The translations under genes were made by a program, and so were the position numbers. The notes below the pieces were generated by a model that was not told the DNA's origin, made no database searches, and worked only from the letters and a program-made list of their open reading frames with translations. A stretch of 5,280 nt of DNA from Methanobrevibacter sp. UBA586 (lineage in GTDB: Archaea; Methanobacteriota; Methanobacteria; Methanobacteriales; Methanobacteriaceae): positions 5,756 through 11,035 of the forward strand of contig DAII01000059.1 of the NCBI GenBank assembly GCA_002496065.1, in the 5' to 3' direction. Shown here in pieces: positions 1-5,280 of the stretch. Position 1 is the stretch's first letter, and every line of letters starts with the position of its first letter.

Positions 1-2
1 CT

Positions 3-161
3 TCACTTTACGCATTTTCTCTTCCTAAGATAAAAGAAGGAAAAACAACTCATACCGATGTTCAACCCGGATTAGAAAAAATGTCATTGGGGAAATCGAT
101 AAAGACAATGTTCGGAATAAAGGAGATTGCTCTATTCTTGATGTTTGTGATATTCTCAGGT
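3..161 (+). pseudogene. Truncated major facilitator (MFS)-like transporter fragment, 5' end outside window
   Basis: A plus-strand frame is open from the window edge (no upstream start visible). It reads as a membrane-transporter middle. First comes a loop with LPKIKEGK and several charged residues, then a short amphipathic stretch (LGKSIKTMFGIKE), then a hydrophobic segment (IALFLMFVIFSG, about 126-161). This order (end of TM6, cytoplasmic loop, start of TM7) is typical of MFS permeases; the assignment rests on pattern only. After about position 160 the frame stays open to a TAA at 363-365, but that part is simply the antisense of the nop5 gene, so the transporter's C-terminal half is missing. 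It could be a pseudogene or half of an assembly chimera. Another polytopic membrane protein family cannot be excluded. Confidence 0.4.
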
Positions 162-552
162 GTTTGTCTTCAGATTTGGAAAGTTCCTTCATTTTGTATA
201 AACTTATTTTCCTATAATTTTCAACAAATTCCTCTTTGGAAAGGTCAAACTCGGATAGGTACTTGTCAAGATTTTCACGTAGGACCTCCCCACCAAGGTT
301 TGGTGTTTGGATTTCCACATTTTCGAAACGGTTATAGTCGGAAGTTTTTTTGTTGGATTCGATAATTATCCTATCAAAATTCTTTTCCAACTCTTCTATA
401 ATCTCAATTTCTTCACTTACCACTTTTTTATTTTCCAGCGAAATTATTTTAGAAACTATTTTATCATTTGGGAAGGGTTTTATCTTAATTACTTCTTCAT
501 CGGCGTTAAAAGCTATAAAACCCCCAATGAAATATGTTACATAGCAATCCAT
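25..552 (-). CDS. nop5: Nop5/Nop56-type box C/D RNP protein, N-terminal part only (3' truncated)
   Basis: Archaeal Nop5 bridges L7Ae-bound box C/D guide RNAs and fibrillarin for 2'-O-methylation of rRNA. Residues 1-132 fit the fibrillarin-binding N-terminal domain: an MDCYVTYFIGGFIAF start, an acidic middle, the signature TPNLGGEVLREN (83-94), then MKELSKSEDKHL (121-132). Family members are known to continue here into the coiled coil (about DKLIIQAI...) and the RNA-binding Nop domain, for roughly 350-450 residues in all. In this frame homology stops at L132 (bases 157-159), and 43 unrelated residues run to a TAG at 25-27. The other two minus-strand frames do not restore Nop5 either, so this is not a simple frameshift. 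The ATG at 550-552 has no clear Shine-Dalgarno, which fits a short or absent leader. Fibrillarin, usually the next gene downstream, is absent. The family call is firm; whether this fragment is functional is doubtful. Confidence 0.8.
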   Translation of the reverse strand: MDCYVTYFIGGFIAFNADEEVIKIKPFPNDKIVSKIISLENKKVVSEEIEIIEELEKNFDRIIIESNKKTSDYNRFENVEIQTPNLGGEVLRENLDKYLSEFDLSKEEFVENYRKISLYKMKELSKSEDKHLRISQTSRIEQSPLFRTLSLSISPMTFFLIRVEHRYELFFLLLS

Positions 553-590
553 AAAATTAATATTAATTTTTATTTTTAAATATCTTTACA

Positions 591-602
591 TAATTATAAA
601 TG
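591..602. promoter_or_regulatory. Possible TATA element(s) for divergent nop5 and pyrD promoters
   Basis: The 97-bp gap between the two divergent starts is almost pure A/T. The element TAATTATAAATG reads ATTTATAATTA on the other strand, so it resembles an archaeal TATA box in both directions. On the minus strand, a start site about 25 bases downstream would fall near 570, giving a short nop5 leader. On the plus strand it would fall near 622, leaving about 28 bases before pyrD. A second candidate, TTTAAATA at 575-582, could serve pyrD instead. In DNA this AT-rich such matches are cheap, so this is inference from spacing. Confidence 0.3.
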
Positions 603-639
603 ATTTAGCAAACAAAGTTATTTTTAATTAATTATTATT

Positions 640-643
640 GGTG
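640..643 (+). promoter_or_regulatory. Shine-Dalgarno of pyrD (GGTG)
   Basis: GGTG lies six bases before the ATG at 650 and pairs with the archaeal 16S rRNA 3' end. It is the only G-rich stretch in the AT-rich leader and supports that start. Confidence 0.6.
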
Positions 644-649
644 TATTAA

Positions 650-1573
650 ATGTTAAAGACTAATCTTTGTGGTGTTGAATTAGAAAATCCTTTCATGCTT
701 GCAGCAGGAATTTTAGGAAGCAATTCATCTTCTCTTAACATGATTTTAAAGTCAGGAGCGGGAGGGGTTGTTACAAAATCCTTTTCAAAAAATCCTAATC
801 CAGGGTATATAAATCCTACGACCGTTGGAGTGGATGATGACAGTATTTTAAATGCAATTGGTTTATCCAATCCTGGTGTAGATAATTTTTTAGATGAGAT
901 TAAAAAAGTTGAAACAAATGATAATCAAGCTTTAATAGCTTCCATTTATGGATCCATGCCTGAAGAATTTAGTTATTTGGTTGAAACAGTTCAGGAATAT
1001 GTTGACATGATTGAACTAAACATTTCATGCCCTCATGCAATGGAGGGATGTGGTGCTGCAATAGGTCAGGACCCAAACCTTTCTCATAAAATTGTTTCTG
1101 CGGCAGTGGACGCTTCAGATGTTCCGGTCATTGCTAAGCTAACTCCAAACGTAACTGACATTGCTGAAATAGCAAAATCCTGTGAGGATGCGGGAGCGGA
1201 TGCATTGACTTTAATCAATTCATTGGGACCAGGTATGGTAATAAATATAGACGTTGCAAAACCTGTTTTATCAAATAAGATGGGCGGGATGAGCGGTAAG
1301 GCAATAAAACCGATAGCCGTACGTGATGTTTATGTTGTTTATGATGCCGTTGACATTCCACTAATTGGTGTTGGTGGAATATCAACCTATGAAGATGTTG
1401 TTGAATTTATCTATGCTGGAGCCAGTGCGGTTCAAATAGGAACTTCCATTATGAATTTAGGTGTAGATGTCTTTGAAAATATTGGAAAAGGATTGGAAGG
1501 ATTTATGAAGGAAAAAGGATTTAGTTCAATTGAAGAAATGGTTGGTTTGGCACATGGTGATAAAAATGGTTAA
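650..1573 (+). CDS. pyrD: Dihydroorotate dehydrogenase, class 1B catalytic subunit
   Basis: This cytosolic FMN enzyme oxidises dihydroorotate to orotate, the fourth step of de novo UMP synthesis. The 307-residue length is normal for class 1B, which lacks the membrane extension of class 2. Visible motifs, in barrel order: VTKSFS with the conserved Lys43, the substrate-loop motif NAIGLSNPG (68-76), NISCP (124-128) with Cys127 as the expected catalytic base, Lys163 in AKLTPN, Asn190-Ser191, GGMSG (212-216), and the FMN-phosphate motifs GVGGIST (240-246) and GTSI (264-267). A cysteine rather than serine base, together with the adjacent pyrK, marks the 1B form, which passes electrons through PyrK. 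The residue after SCP is His129 where bacterial enzymes usually have Asn. The gene overlaps pyrK by 8 bp, implying translational coupling and a heterotetramer. No frameshift is seen. Confidence 0.95.
   Translation: MLKTNLCGVELENPFMLAAGILGSNSSSLNMILKSGAGGVVTKSFSKNPNPGYINPTTVGVDDDSILNAIGLSNPGVDNFLDEIKKVETNDNQALIASIYGSMPEEFSYLVETVQEYVDMIELNISCPHAMEGCGAAIGQDPNLSHKIVSAAVDASDVPVIAKLTPNVTDIAEIAKSCEDAGADALTLINSLGPGMVINIDVAKPVLSNKMGGMSGKAIKPIAVRDVYVVYDAVDIPLIGVGGISTYEDVVEFIYAGASAVQIGTSIMNLGVDVFENIGKGLEGFMKEKGFSSIEEMVGLAHGDKNG
1556..1561 (+). promoter_or_regulatory. Shine-Dalgarno of pyrK (GGTGAT), decides the start
   Basis: GGTGAT lies inside the end of pyrD, four bases before the ATG at 1566. This selects 1566 over the upstream in-frame ATGs at 1530 and 1554. 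The residues added by those starts (MKKWLVWHMVIK) are a read-through of pyrD sequence in another frame. Confidence 0.7.
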
Positions 1574-2372
1574 TGCTCCTGTTATTGTTGAGATTAAAAA
1601 GATTATTGAAGAGACACCAACTATCAAAACATTTTTATTTGATTGGGACATGGACAAATATGGAATTCCAAATCCAGGGGAATTTTTAATGATTTGGAAT
1701 TTTGAAAACGAAAAACCAATGTCCATTTCAATCATTGATAAGGTTAAAATGCAATTGGGTATTTCAGTAAAGGATGTAGGGGAATTTACACATGCATTGC
1801 ACCAATTAAAAGAGGGAGACAAAATAGGAATTCGTGGAAGTTACGGCCATGGATTCAGCACAGATTTTGAAGATAAAAAAATACTGGCTATTGGTGGAGG
1901 GGTTGGAATGGCTCCAATCAATGCAATATCTAGGGAATTGCTTATTAAGGGAAATGATGTTTCAGTCATTGCTGCAGGTGTTACCTATGATGAGCTTTTA
2001 TTTATGAACTCTTTAAAAGAGATTGGTGCTACAGTTCATCCTTGTACTGATGACGGATCATTCGGATTTAAGGGATTTGCAACAGACTGCTGTTTGGATG
2101 TTCTTAAGGATAATGAATTTGACATGGTTGTTGTTTGCGGTCCGGAAATCATGATGAAGGGAATTTACGACATCCTTAATGAAAGGGATATAGATTACGA
2201 GTTCTCCCTTGAAAGATATATGAAATGTGCAATCGGAATTTGTGGTCAGTGTTGTCTTGATCCTACTGGATGGAGAGTTTGTGCTGAAGGTCCTGTATTC
2301 AATAAGGAAAACCTGTTACAAATTGATGAGTTCGGAAAATACAAAAGGGATGCATCAGGTACCAAACTTTAA
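1566..2372 (+). CDS. pyrK: Dihydroorotate dehydrogenase electron-transfer subunit (FAD, [2Fe-2S])
   Basis: PyrK is the ferredoxin-reductase-like partner of class 1B PyrD. It moves electrons from FMN through a [2Fe-2S] cluster and FAD to a soluble acceptor, NAD+ in studied bacteria; the acceptor in this archaeon is not visible. From the chosen ATG it has 268 residues, a usual length. The order is: an FAD-binding beta barrel (about 1-100) with KPMSIS (50-55) at the flavin-binding RxxS position, a glycine-rich loop GGGVGMAP (110-117) opening the nucleotide domain, CGPEIMM (191-197), and a C-terminal cluster region with Cys221, Cys226, Cys229 and Cys239 spaced C-x4-C-x2-C-x9-C. An additional Cys230 sits next to Cys229. 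The Arg usual before PxS is Lys50 here. Context (overlap with pyrD) makes the assignment secure; MTH-type archaeal homologues are the closest expectation. An AI-2E-like gene follows 11 bp later. Confidence 0.93.
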   Translation: MVNAPVIVEIKKIIEETPTIKTFLFDWDMDKYGIPNPGEFLMIWNFENEKPMSISIIDKVKMQLGISVKDVGEFTHALHQLKEGDKIGIRGSYGHGFSTDFEDKKILAIGGGVGMAPINAISRELLIKGNDVSVIAAGVTYDELLFMNSLKEIGATVHPCTDDGSFGFKGFATDCCLDVLKDNEFDMVVVCGPEIMMKGIYDILNERDIDYEFSLERYMKCAIGICGQCCLDPTGWRVCAEGPVFNKENLLQIDEFGKYKRDASGTKL

Positions 2373-2383
2373 ATTGTGATATG

Positions 2384-3406
2384 ATGGAACAGATTAAGGA
2401 TTATATAACTACTCCAGTGATACTTATTGTAATTTTGTTGGGCCTGTCACTTTGTGTAATGGTGCCTGTTTTGGACATGGTTATTCTTGGAGCTATTTTG
2501 GCTTTTTTGATAAGGCCAGTTTCACTTAAATTACAATCAAAACTAAAATATTCTTCTGTTTCAATAATTCTGACAATTATTATAGTGATTATCCCCTTAA
2601 TCCTGCTTCTGATTTATATGTTGTGGGTCATAGTGGGGGTGGCTTCCAATTTCATATCTGCAAATGCTGGTGTATCCAATTTTGATTTCAATCAGACTGT
2701 AACAGTAATGGCCACATATCTGCCATTTGAAGTTCCAACTGAGAGCATTGCCACATATATTAATGACATTATTCACAATCTCAGTACTTTTTTAGTGGAT
2801 TATATAGTTGGTTTGGCTAAGAAACTACCTAATCTTTCAATAGAGCTGTTTGTATTAATCTGTTCACTCTTTTACTTTACAAGGGATGGGGATAAGGCTT
2901 ATAATTTCATTGAGGAGTTGGTTCCTGCAAATCAAAAAAAATTCTTTAAAGAAACTTCCATTCAGGTTAAGAATGTATTGAACAGTATATTTTACGGCCA
3001 CTTCCTTACAGCTATAATTTTAGGTATAATTGCTGCGGTTGGTTATTCTCTTCTGGGATATCCCTATGGGTTGTTTTTAGGAATCTTAACAGGTATTTTC
3101 CAGTTAATTCCGGTTATAGGGCCTTGGCCGATTTATTGGGCTTTGGCAATTATTGATGTTATCGGTGGAAATTATCTGAGAACTGTTATAGTATTGATAT
3201 TTGGTTTAGGACTCAGTTTAAGCGACATGTATATTCGCCCCGCCCTGTCAAGCCATTATGCAGATGTGCCTCCATTAATCTTATTGATAGGATTTTTGGC
3301 AGGACCTTTGGTTTACGGTATTGTTGGTTTTATAATAGGTCCTTTGATTCTTGGAATTACATATGCGGTTTTAGTAAGTTATAAAAATAATAAACAGGTG
3401 GAATAA
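2384..3406 (+). CDS. AI-2E family (PerM/UPF0118) membrane transporter
   Basis: This is a polytopic membrane protein of 340 residues, the usual size for the AI-2E/PerM family. Members export autoinducer-2 or act as Na+/H+ antiporters in some bacteria; no substrate is established for methanogen members, so none is assigned. Hydrophobic segments lie at about 11-43 (two helices), 58-89, 151-165, 204-225, 227-246, 248-261, 265-282 and 295-332. A soluble region at about 90-150 separates the first three helices from the rest. Family hallmarks are GLFLGILTGIFQ, then IPVIGPWPIY (242-251), DMYIRPAL (281-288) and GFIIGPLILG (315-324). ATGs at 2381 and 2384 are in tandem. GTGAT at 2376-2380 abuts the first and lies three bases from the second, so 2384 is preferred. 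It sits between pyrK and polB1 with no room for a separate promoter. Confidence 0.88.
   Translation: MEQIKDYITTPVILIVILLGLSLCVMVPVLDMVILGAILAFLIRPVSLKLQSKLKYSSVSIILTIIIVIIPLILLLIYMLWVIVGVASNFISANAGVSNFDFNQTVTVMATYLPFEVPTESIATYINDIIHNLSTFLVDYIVGLAKKLPNLSIELFVLICSLFYFTRDGDKAYNFIEELVPANQKKFFKETSIQVKNVLNSIFYGHFLTAIILGIIAAVGYSLLGYPYGLFLGILTGIFQLIPVIGPWPIYWALAIIDVIGGNYLRTVIVLIFGLGLSLSDMYIRPALSSHYADVPPLILLIGFLAGPLVYGIVGFIIGPLILGITYAVLVSYKNNKQVE
3396..3401 (+). promoter_or_regulatory. Shine-Dalgarno of polB1 (AGGTGG)
   Basis: AGGTGG lies inside the last codons of the transporter gene, five bases before the polB1 ATG. It is the strongest ribosome-binding match of the four operon genes. Confidence 0.65.
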
Positions 3407-5188
3407 ATGGAGAAAGATGTTGTGATTTTAGATATTGATTATGTGACAGTTGATGATCTTCCGATTATTCGTCTTTTTGCAAAGGAAAATGAGAATAAAG
3501 TTATTTTAATCGATGATTCATTTAAACCTTATTTATATGTTCTTCCGGTAGGATTTCCTGGTGAGTGTGAAAGGGAAATTCTCGAAGCACTTCCTGAGGT
3601 GGAAGTGGAACAGGTTGTAAAAAAGGATTTTCAAGCCGAAACGGATTTTATTAAAGTTATTTTTAAACACCCCCAATCCTTAGCAAAACACAGGGATACT
3701 CTTAGGGGATTGTCTGAAGTGGCTGAAATTCGTGAATTTGATATTCCATTCTACAGAAGATATCTTATTAACAATAATGTAATTCCAATGACAAAGGTAA
3801 GGGCCATAGGAGAAAATTTGGATTCATTTGGAAGTCTTGAGGCAGATGCAATGGACATTGAGATCATCAAGCTAACAGAACCTCTTCAGATGATTAATGA
3901 AAATGTCAATGATTTTAGAATTCTCAGTTTCGATTTGGAGGTTAGAAATCCTAGGGGAATGCCAAATGCTGAGGAAGATGAGATTATCATGATTGGTGTT
4001 TCAAGCAATTTTGGAGTTAAAAAGGTTATCTCAACAAAGAACAAGAGTGTTGAAAATGATTTCGTAGAACAGGTCGGTTCTGAAAAGGAAATGATTGAAA
4101 CATTCGTTGACCTGATTAATGACAACAATGTGGATATCATTGTGGGATACAACTCAGATAATTTTGATTTTCCATACTTGAAAGATAGGGCAAAAATTTT
4201 AGATGTTGATATAGATATAGGTATGGATGGATCATCAGTTAAGTTCATACGTAGAGGATACGCAAATGCAGCTTCAATTAAAGGACTAATTCATGTTGAT
4301 CTTTACCTTGTAATGAGGCGGTACATGACTTTAGAGAGATATACCTTAGAACGCGTTTATGAAGAATTGTTTGGAATAAAAAAAATCGATGTTCCTGGGG
4401 AAAAAATTTGGGAATATTGGGACAGTGACGGTGAAAAACTTGATTTGCTCTTTGACTACTCCCTAGATGATGTTGTATGTACCTTGGAAATAGCTGAACA
4501 GACACTTCCATTAAACCTTGAGCTTACTCACATTGTAGGCCAACCGCTATTTGACCTAAGTCGTATGGCAACAGGTCAGCAGGCAGAATGGTTTTTGGTA
4601 AAGGAAGCGTATTTTGATGATGAGGTCATTCCAAACAAATCCAGTGCCAACTTTGCAGACAGATTAACATCAGATAACAATGCTGGAGGTTATGTAAGGG
4701 AACCAGATGCAGGATTACATGAAAATCTTGTTCAGTTCGATTTTAGAAGCCTGTATCCTAGTATTATTATATCCAAGAACATTTCTCCAGATGTTTTGGA
4801 ATTTGGAGAGGTGGAAAATCCTGAGGATTATAATGTTGCTCCAGAACACGAATTCAAATTTAAAAAAGAGCCAAAGGGATTCATTCCATCGGTTATAGAT
4901 AAAATCCTAAATGAAAGGTTTAGGATAAAACGTGAAATGAAACAGACTGATGACCCAATTGAAAAAAGAACATTGGACGTACAGCAACAGGCAATAAAAA
5001 GACTGGCTAATACAATGTATGGTATCTATGGATTCCCACGTTTTAGATGGTATTCTTTTGAATGTGCAAAGGCCATTACTGCATGGGGAAGACAATATAT
5101 TAAAAAGTCAATAAAAGAAGCGGAAAAATTTGGTTTTTATGCAATATATGCTGATACCGACGGTTTTTATGCAAAATATAAAAAATAA
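3407..5188 (+). CDS. polB1: DNA polymerase family B, large subunit of a split enzyme (PolB1)
   Basis: This encodes the N-terminal three-quarters of an archaeal replicative family B polymerase: 593 residues against roughly 770-800 for single-chain enzymes. Domains in order: N-terminal domain (1-165) opening ILDIDYVT, with a uracil-pocket-like set Tyr12, Pro41, Arg96, Phe115 and Arg118; 3'-5' exonuclease with Exo I FDLEV (Asp176, Glu178), Exo II GYNSDNFDF (Asn249, Asp254) and Exo III YSLDD (Tyr351, Asp355); palm motif A DFRSLYPSII (Asp445); fingers motif B AIKRLANTMYG (Lys531, Asn535, Tyr538); and palm motif C YADTDG (581-586; Asp583, Asp585). The protein stops seven residues after motif C, so the thumb and the C-terminal PCNA-binding tail are missing. 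In Methanothermobacter the polymerase is known to be made from two genes, PolB1 (about 68 kDa) and PolB2 (about 25 kDa), both needed for activity. This matches that PolB1, so the stop is probably natural. The start is adjacent to the preceding stop with a good Shine-Dalgarno. Confidence 0.95.
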   Translation: MEKDVVILDIDYVTVDDLPIIRLFAKENENKVILIDDSFKPYLYVLPVGFPGECEREILEALPEVEVEQVVKKDFQAETDFIKVIFKHPQSLAKHRDTLRGLSEVAEIREFDIPFYRRYLINNNVIPMTKVRAIGENLDSFGSLEADAMDIEIIKLTEPLQMINENVNDFRILSFDLEVRNPRGMPNAEEDEIIMIGVSSNFGVKKVISTKNKSVENDFVEQVGSEKEMIETFVDLINDNNVDIIVGYNSDNFDFPYLKDRAKILDVDIDIGMDGSSVKFIRRGYANAASIKGLIHVDLYLVMRRYMTLERYTLERVYEELFGIKKIDVPGEKIWEYWDSDGEKLDLLFDYSLDDVVCTLEIAEQTLPLNLELTHIVGQPLFDLSRMATGQQAEWFLVKEAYFDDEVIPNKSSANFADRLTSDNNAGGYVREPDAGLHENLVQFDFRSLYPSIIISKNISPDVLEFGEVENPEDYNVAPEHEFKFKKEPKGFIPSVIDKILNERFRIKREMKQTDDPIEKRTLDVQQQAIKRLANTMYGIYGFPRFRWYSFECAKAITAWGRQYIKKSIKEAEKFGFYAIYADTDGFYAKYKK

Positions 5189-5195
5189 GGATTTG

Positions 5196-5218
5196 GAAGA
5201 ATAACTGGTTTATTCTTC
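5196..5218. terminator. Perfect 9-bp inverted repeat between convergent genes, possible terminator
   Basis: GAAGAATAA (5196-5204) and TTATTCTTC (5210-5218) are exact reverse complements around a 5-base loop, CTGGT. The hairpin begins seven bases after the polB1 stop. Its right arm is also the last two Glu codons and the TAA of the minus-strand gene. The stem is AT-rich and no long T tract follows on the plus strand, so its strength as a terminator is uncertain. It may instead process or protect the two 3' ends. Confidence 0.4.
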
Positions 5219-5280
5219 TAAATATGAATCAAGGTCAATTTCTAAATCAGAACAGATTTCACTTAACTGTTCATATAATT
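5210..5280 (-). CDS. C-terminal end of an unidentified protein (5' part outside window)
   Basis: A minus-strand frame is open from the window edge to a TAA at 5210-5212. It gives 22 acidic, helix-prone residues: LYEQLSEICSDLEIDLDSYLEE, shown here in parts as LYEQLSEIC, SDLEIDLD and SYLEE. The regular i/i+3-4 spacing of Leu and Ile suggests an amphipathic or coiled-coil C-terminal helix. It converges on polB1 with only 21 bases between the two stops. Too little is visible to name a family. The convergent layout, the Glu/Asp-rich natural-looking tail and the hairpin next to its stop support a real gene. Confidence 0.6.
   Translation of the reverse strand, partial: LYEQLSEICSDLEIDLDSYLEE

Noticed and set aside
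25..156. A simple frameshift as the cause of nop5 truncation
   Set aside because: I read all three minus-strand frames below position 160; none shows the expected Nop5 coiled-coil or Nop-domain sequence, and each meets stops.
307..579. Plus-strand open frames rich in Phe and Ile within 307-579
   Set aside because: They are antisense shadows of nop5; the composition is that of reversed Lys/Glu codons, and no family is recognisable.
1530..1565. Longer pyrK start at 1530, or at 1554
   Set aside because: The extra residues lie inside pyrD and resemble no PyrK N-terminus; GGTGAT at 1556-1561 is placed correctly for the ATG at 1566.
3886..5095. Minus-strand open frames inside polB1 (3886-4248, 4278-4511, 4907-5095)
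   Set aside because: They are fully nested opposite a gene with intact catalytic motifs, have no ribosome-binding support, and have unnatural residue composition.
5189..5209. Continuation of the polymerase thumb after the polB1 stop
   Set aside because: Only 21 bases separate the stop from the convergent gene's stop, and the in-frame reading (GFGRITG...) does not resemble a polymerase thumb; a natural split explains the stop better.

Overview
The window looks like chromosomal DNA of a methanogen of the order Methanobacteriales, probably a low-GC, Methanobrevibacter-like genus. The support is AT-rich coding DNA, archaeal Shine-Dalgarno signals (GGTG/GGTGAT), an archaeal Nop5 N-terminus, and above all a family B DNA polymerase ending just after motif C. 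That last arrangement matches the split PolB1/PolB2 enzyme described from Methanothermobacter thermautotrophicus. The genus is inference.

Left end (1-552): two incomplete genes collide. On the plus strand, from the window edge to about position 160, an open frame looks like the central loop and start of TM7 of a major facilitator transporter. On the minus strand, the box C/D RNP protein Nop5 starts at 552 and is recognisable for about 132 residues before homology stops at about position 157. Both genes lose their 3' parts at the same point with no intergenic DNA. This is a rearrangement or assembly junction. A 97-bp AT-rich divergent promoter region (553-649) follows.

Middle and right (650-5188): four tightly packed plus-strand genes form a probable operon. 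They are pyrD (dihydroorotate dehydrogenase 1B catalytic subunit), pyrK (its FAD/[2Fe-2S] electron-transfer subunit, overlapping pyrD by 8 bp), an AI-2E/PerM-type membrane protein 11 bp after pyrK, and polB1 starting on the base after the preceding stop. PyrD and PyrK together make orotate for UMP synthesis. PolB1 carries the uracil-sensing N-terminal domain, the 3'-5' exonuclease and both catalytic aspartate motifs. The thumb and C-terminal tail must come from a separate polB2 gene outside the window. The operon thus places pyrimidine synthesis beside the replicative polymerase.

Right end (5189-5280): a perfect 9-bp inverted repeat lies between polB1 and the 3' end of a convergent minus-strand gene. 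Only the last 22 codons of that gene are visible, and they are not assignable.

I see no CRISPR array, RNA gene, insertion sequence or toxin/defence cassette. The items most worth following up are the nop5/transporter junction and the split polymerase. I found no convincing undescribed system.
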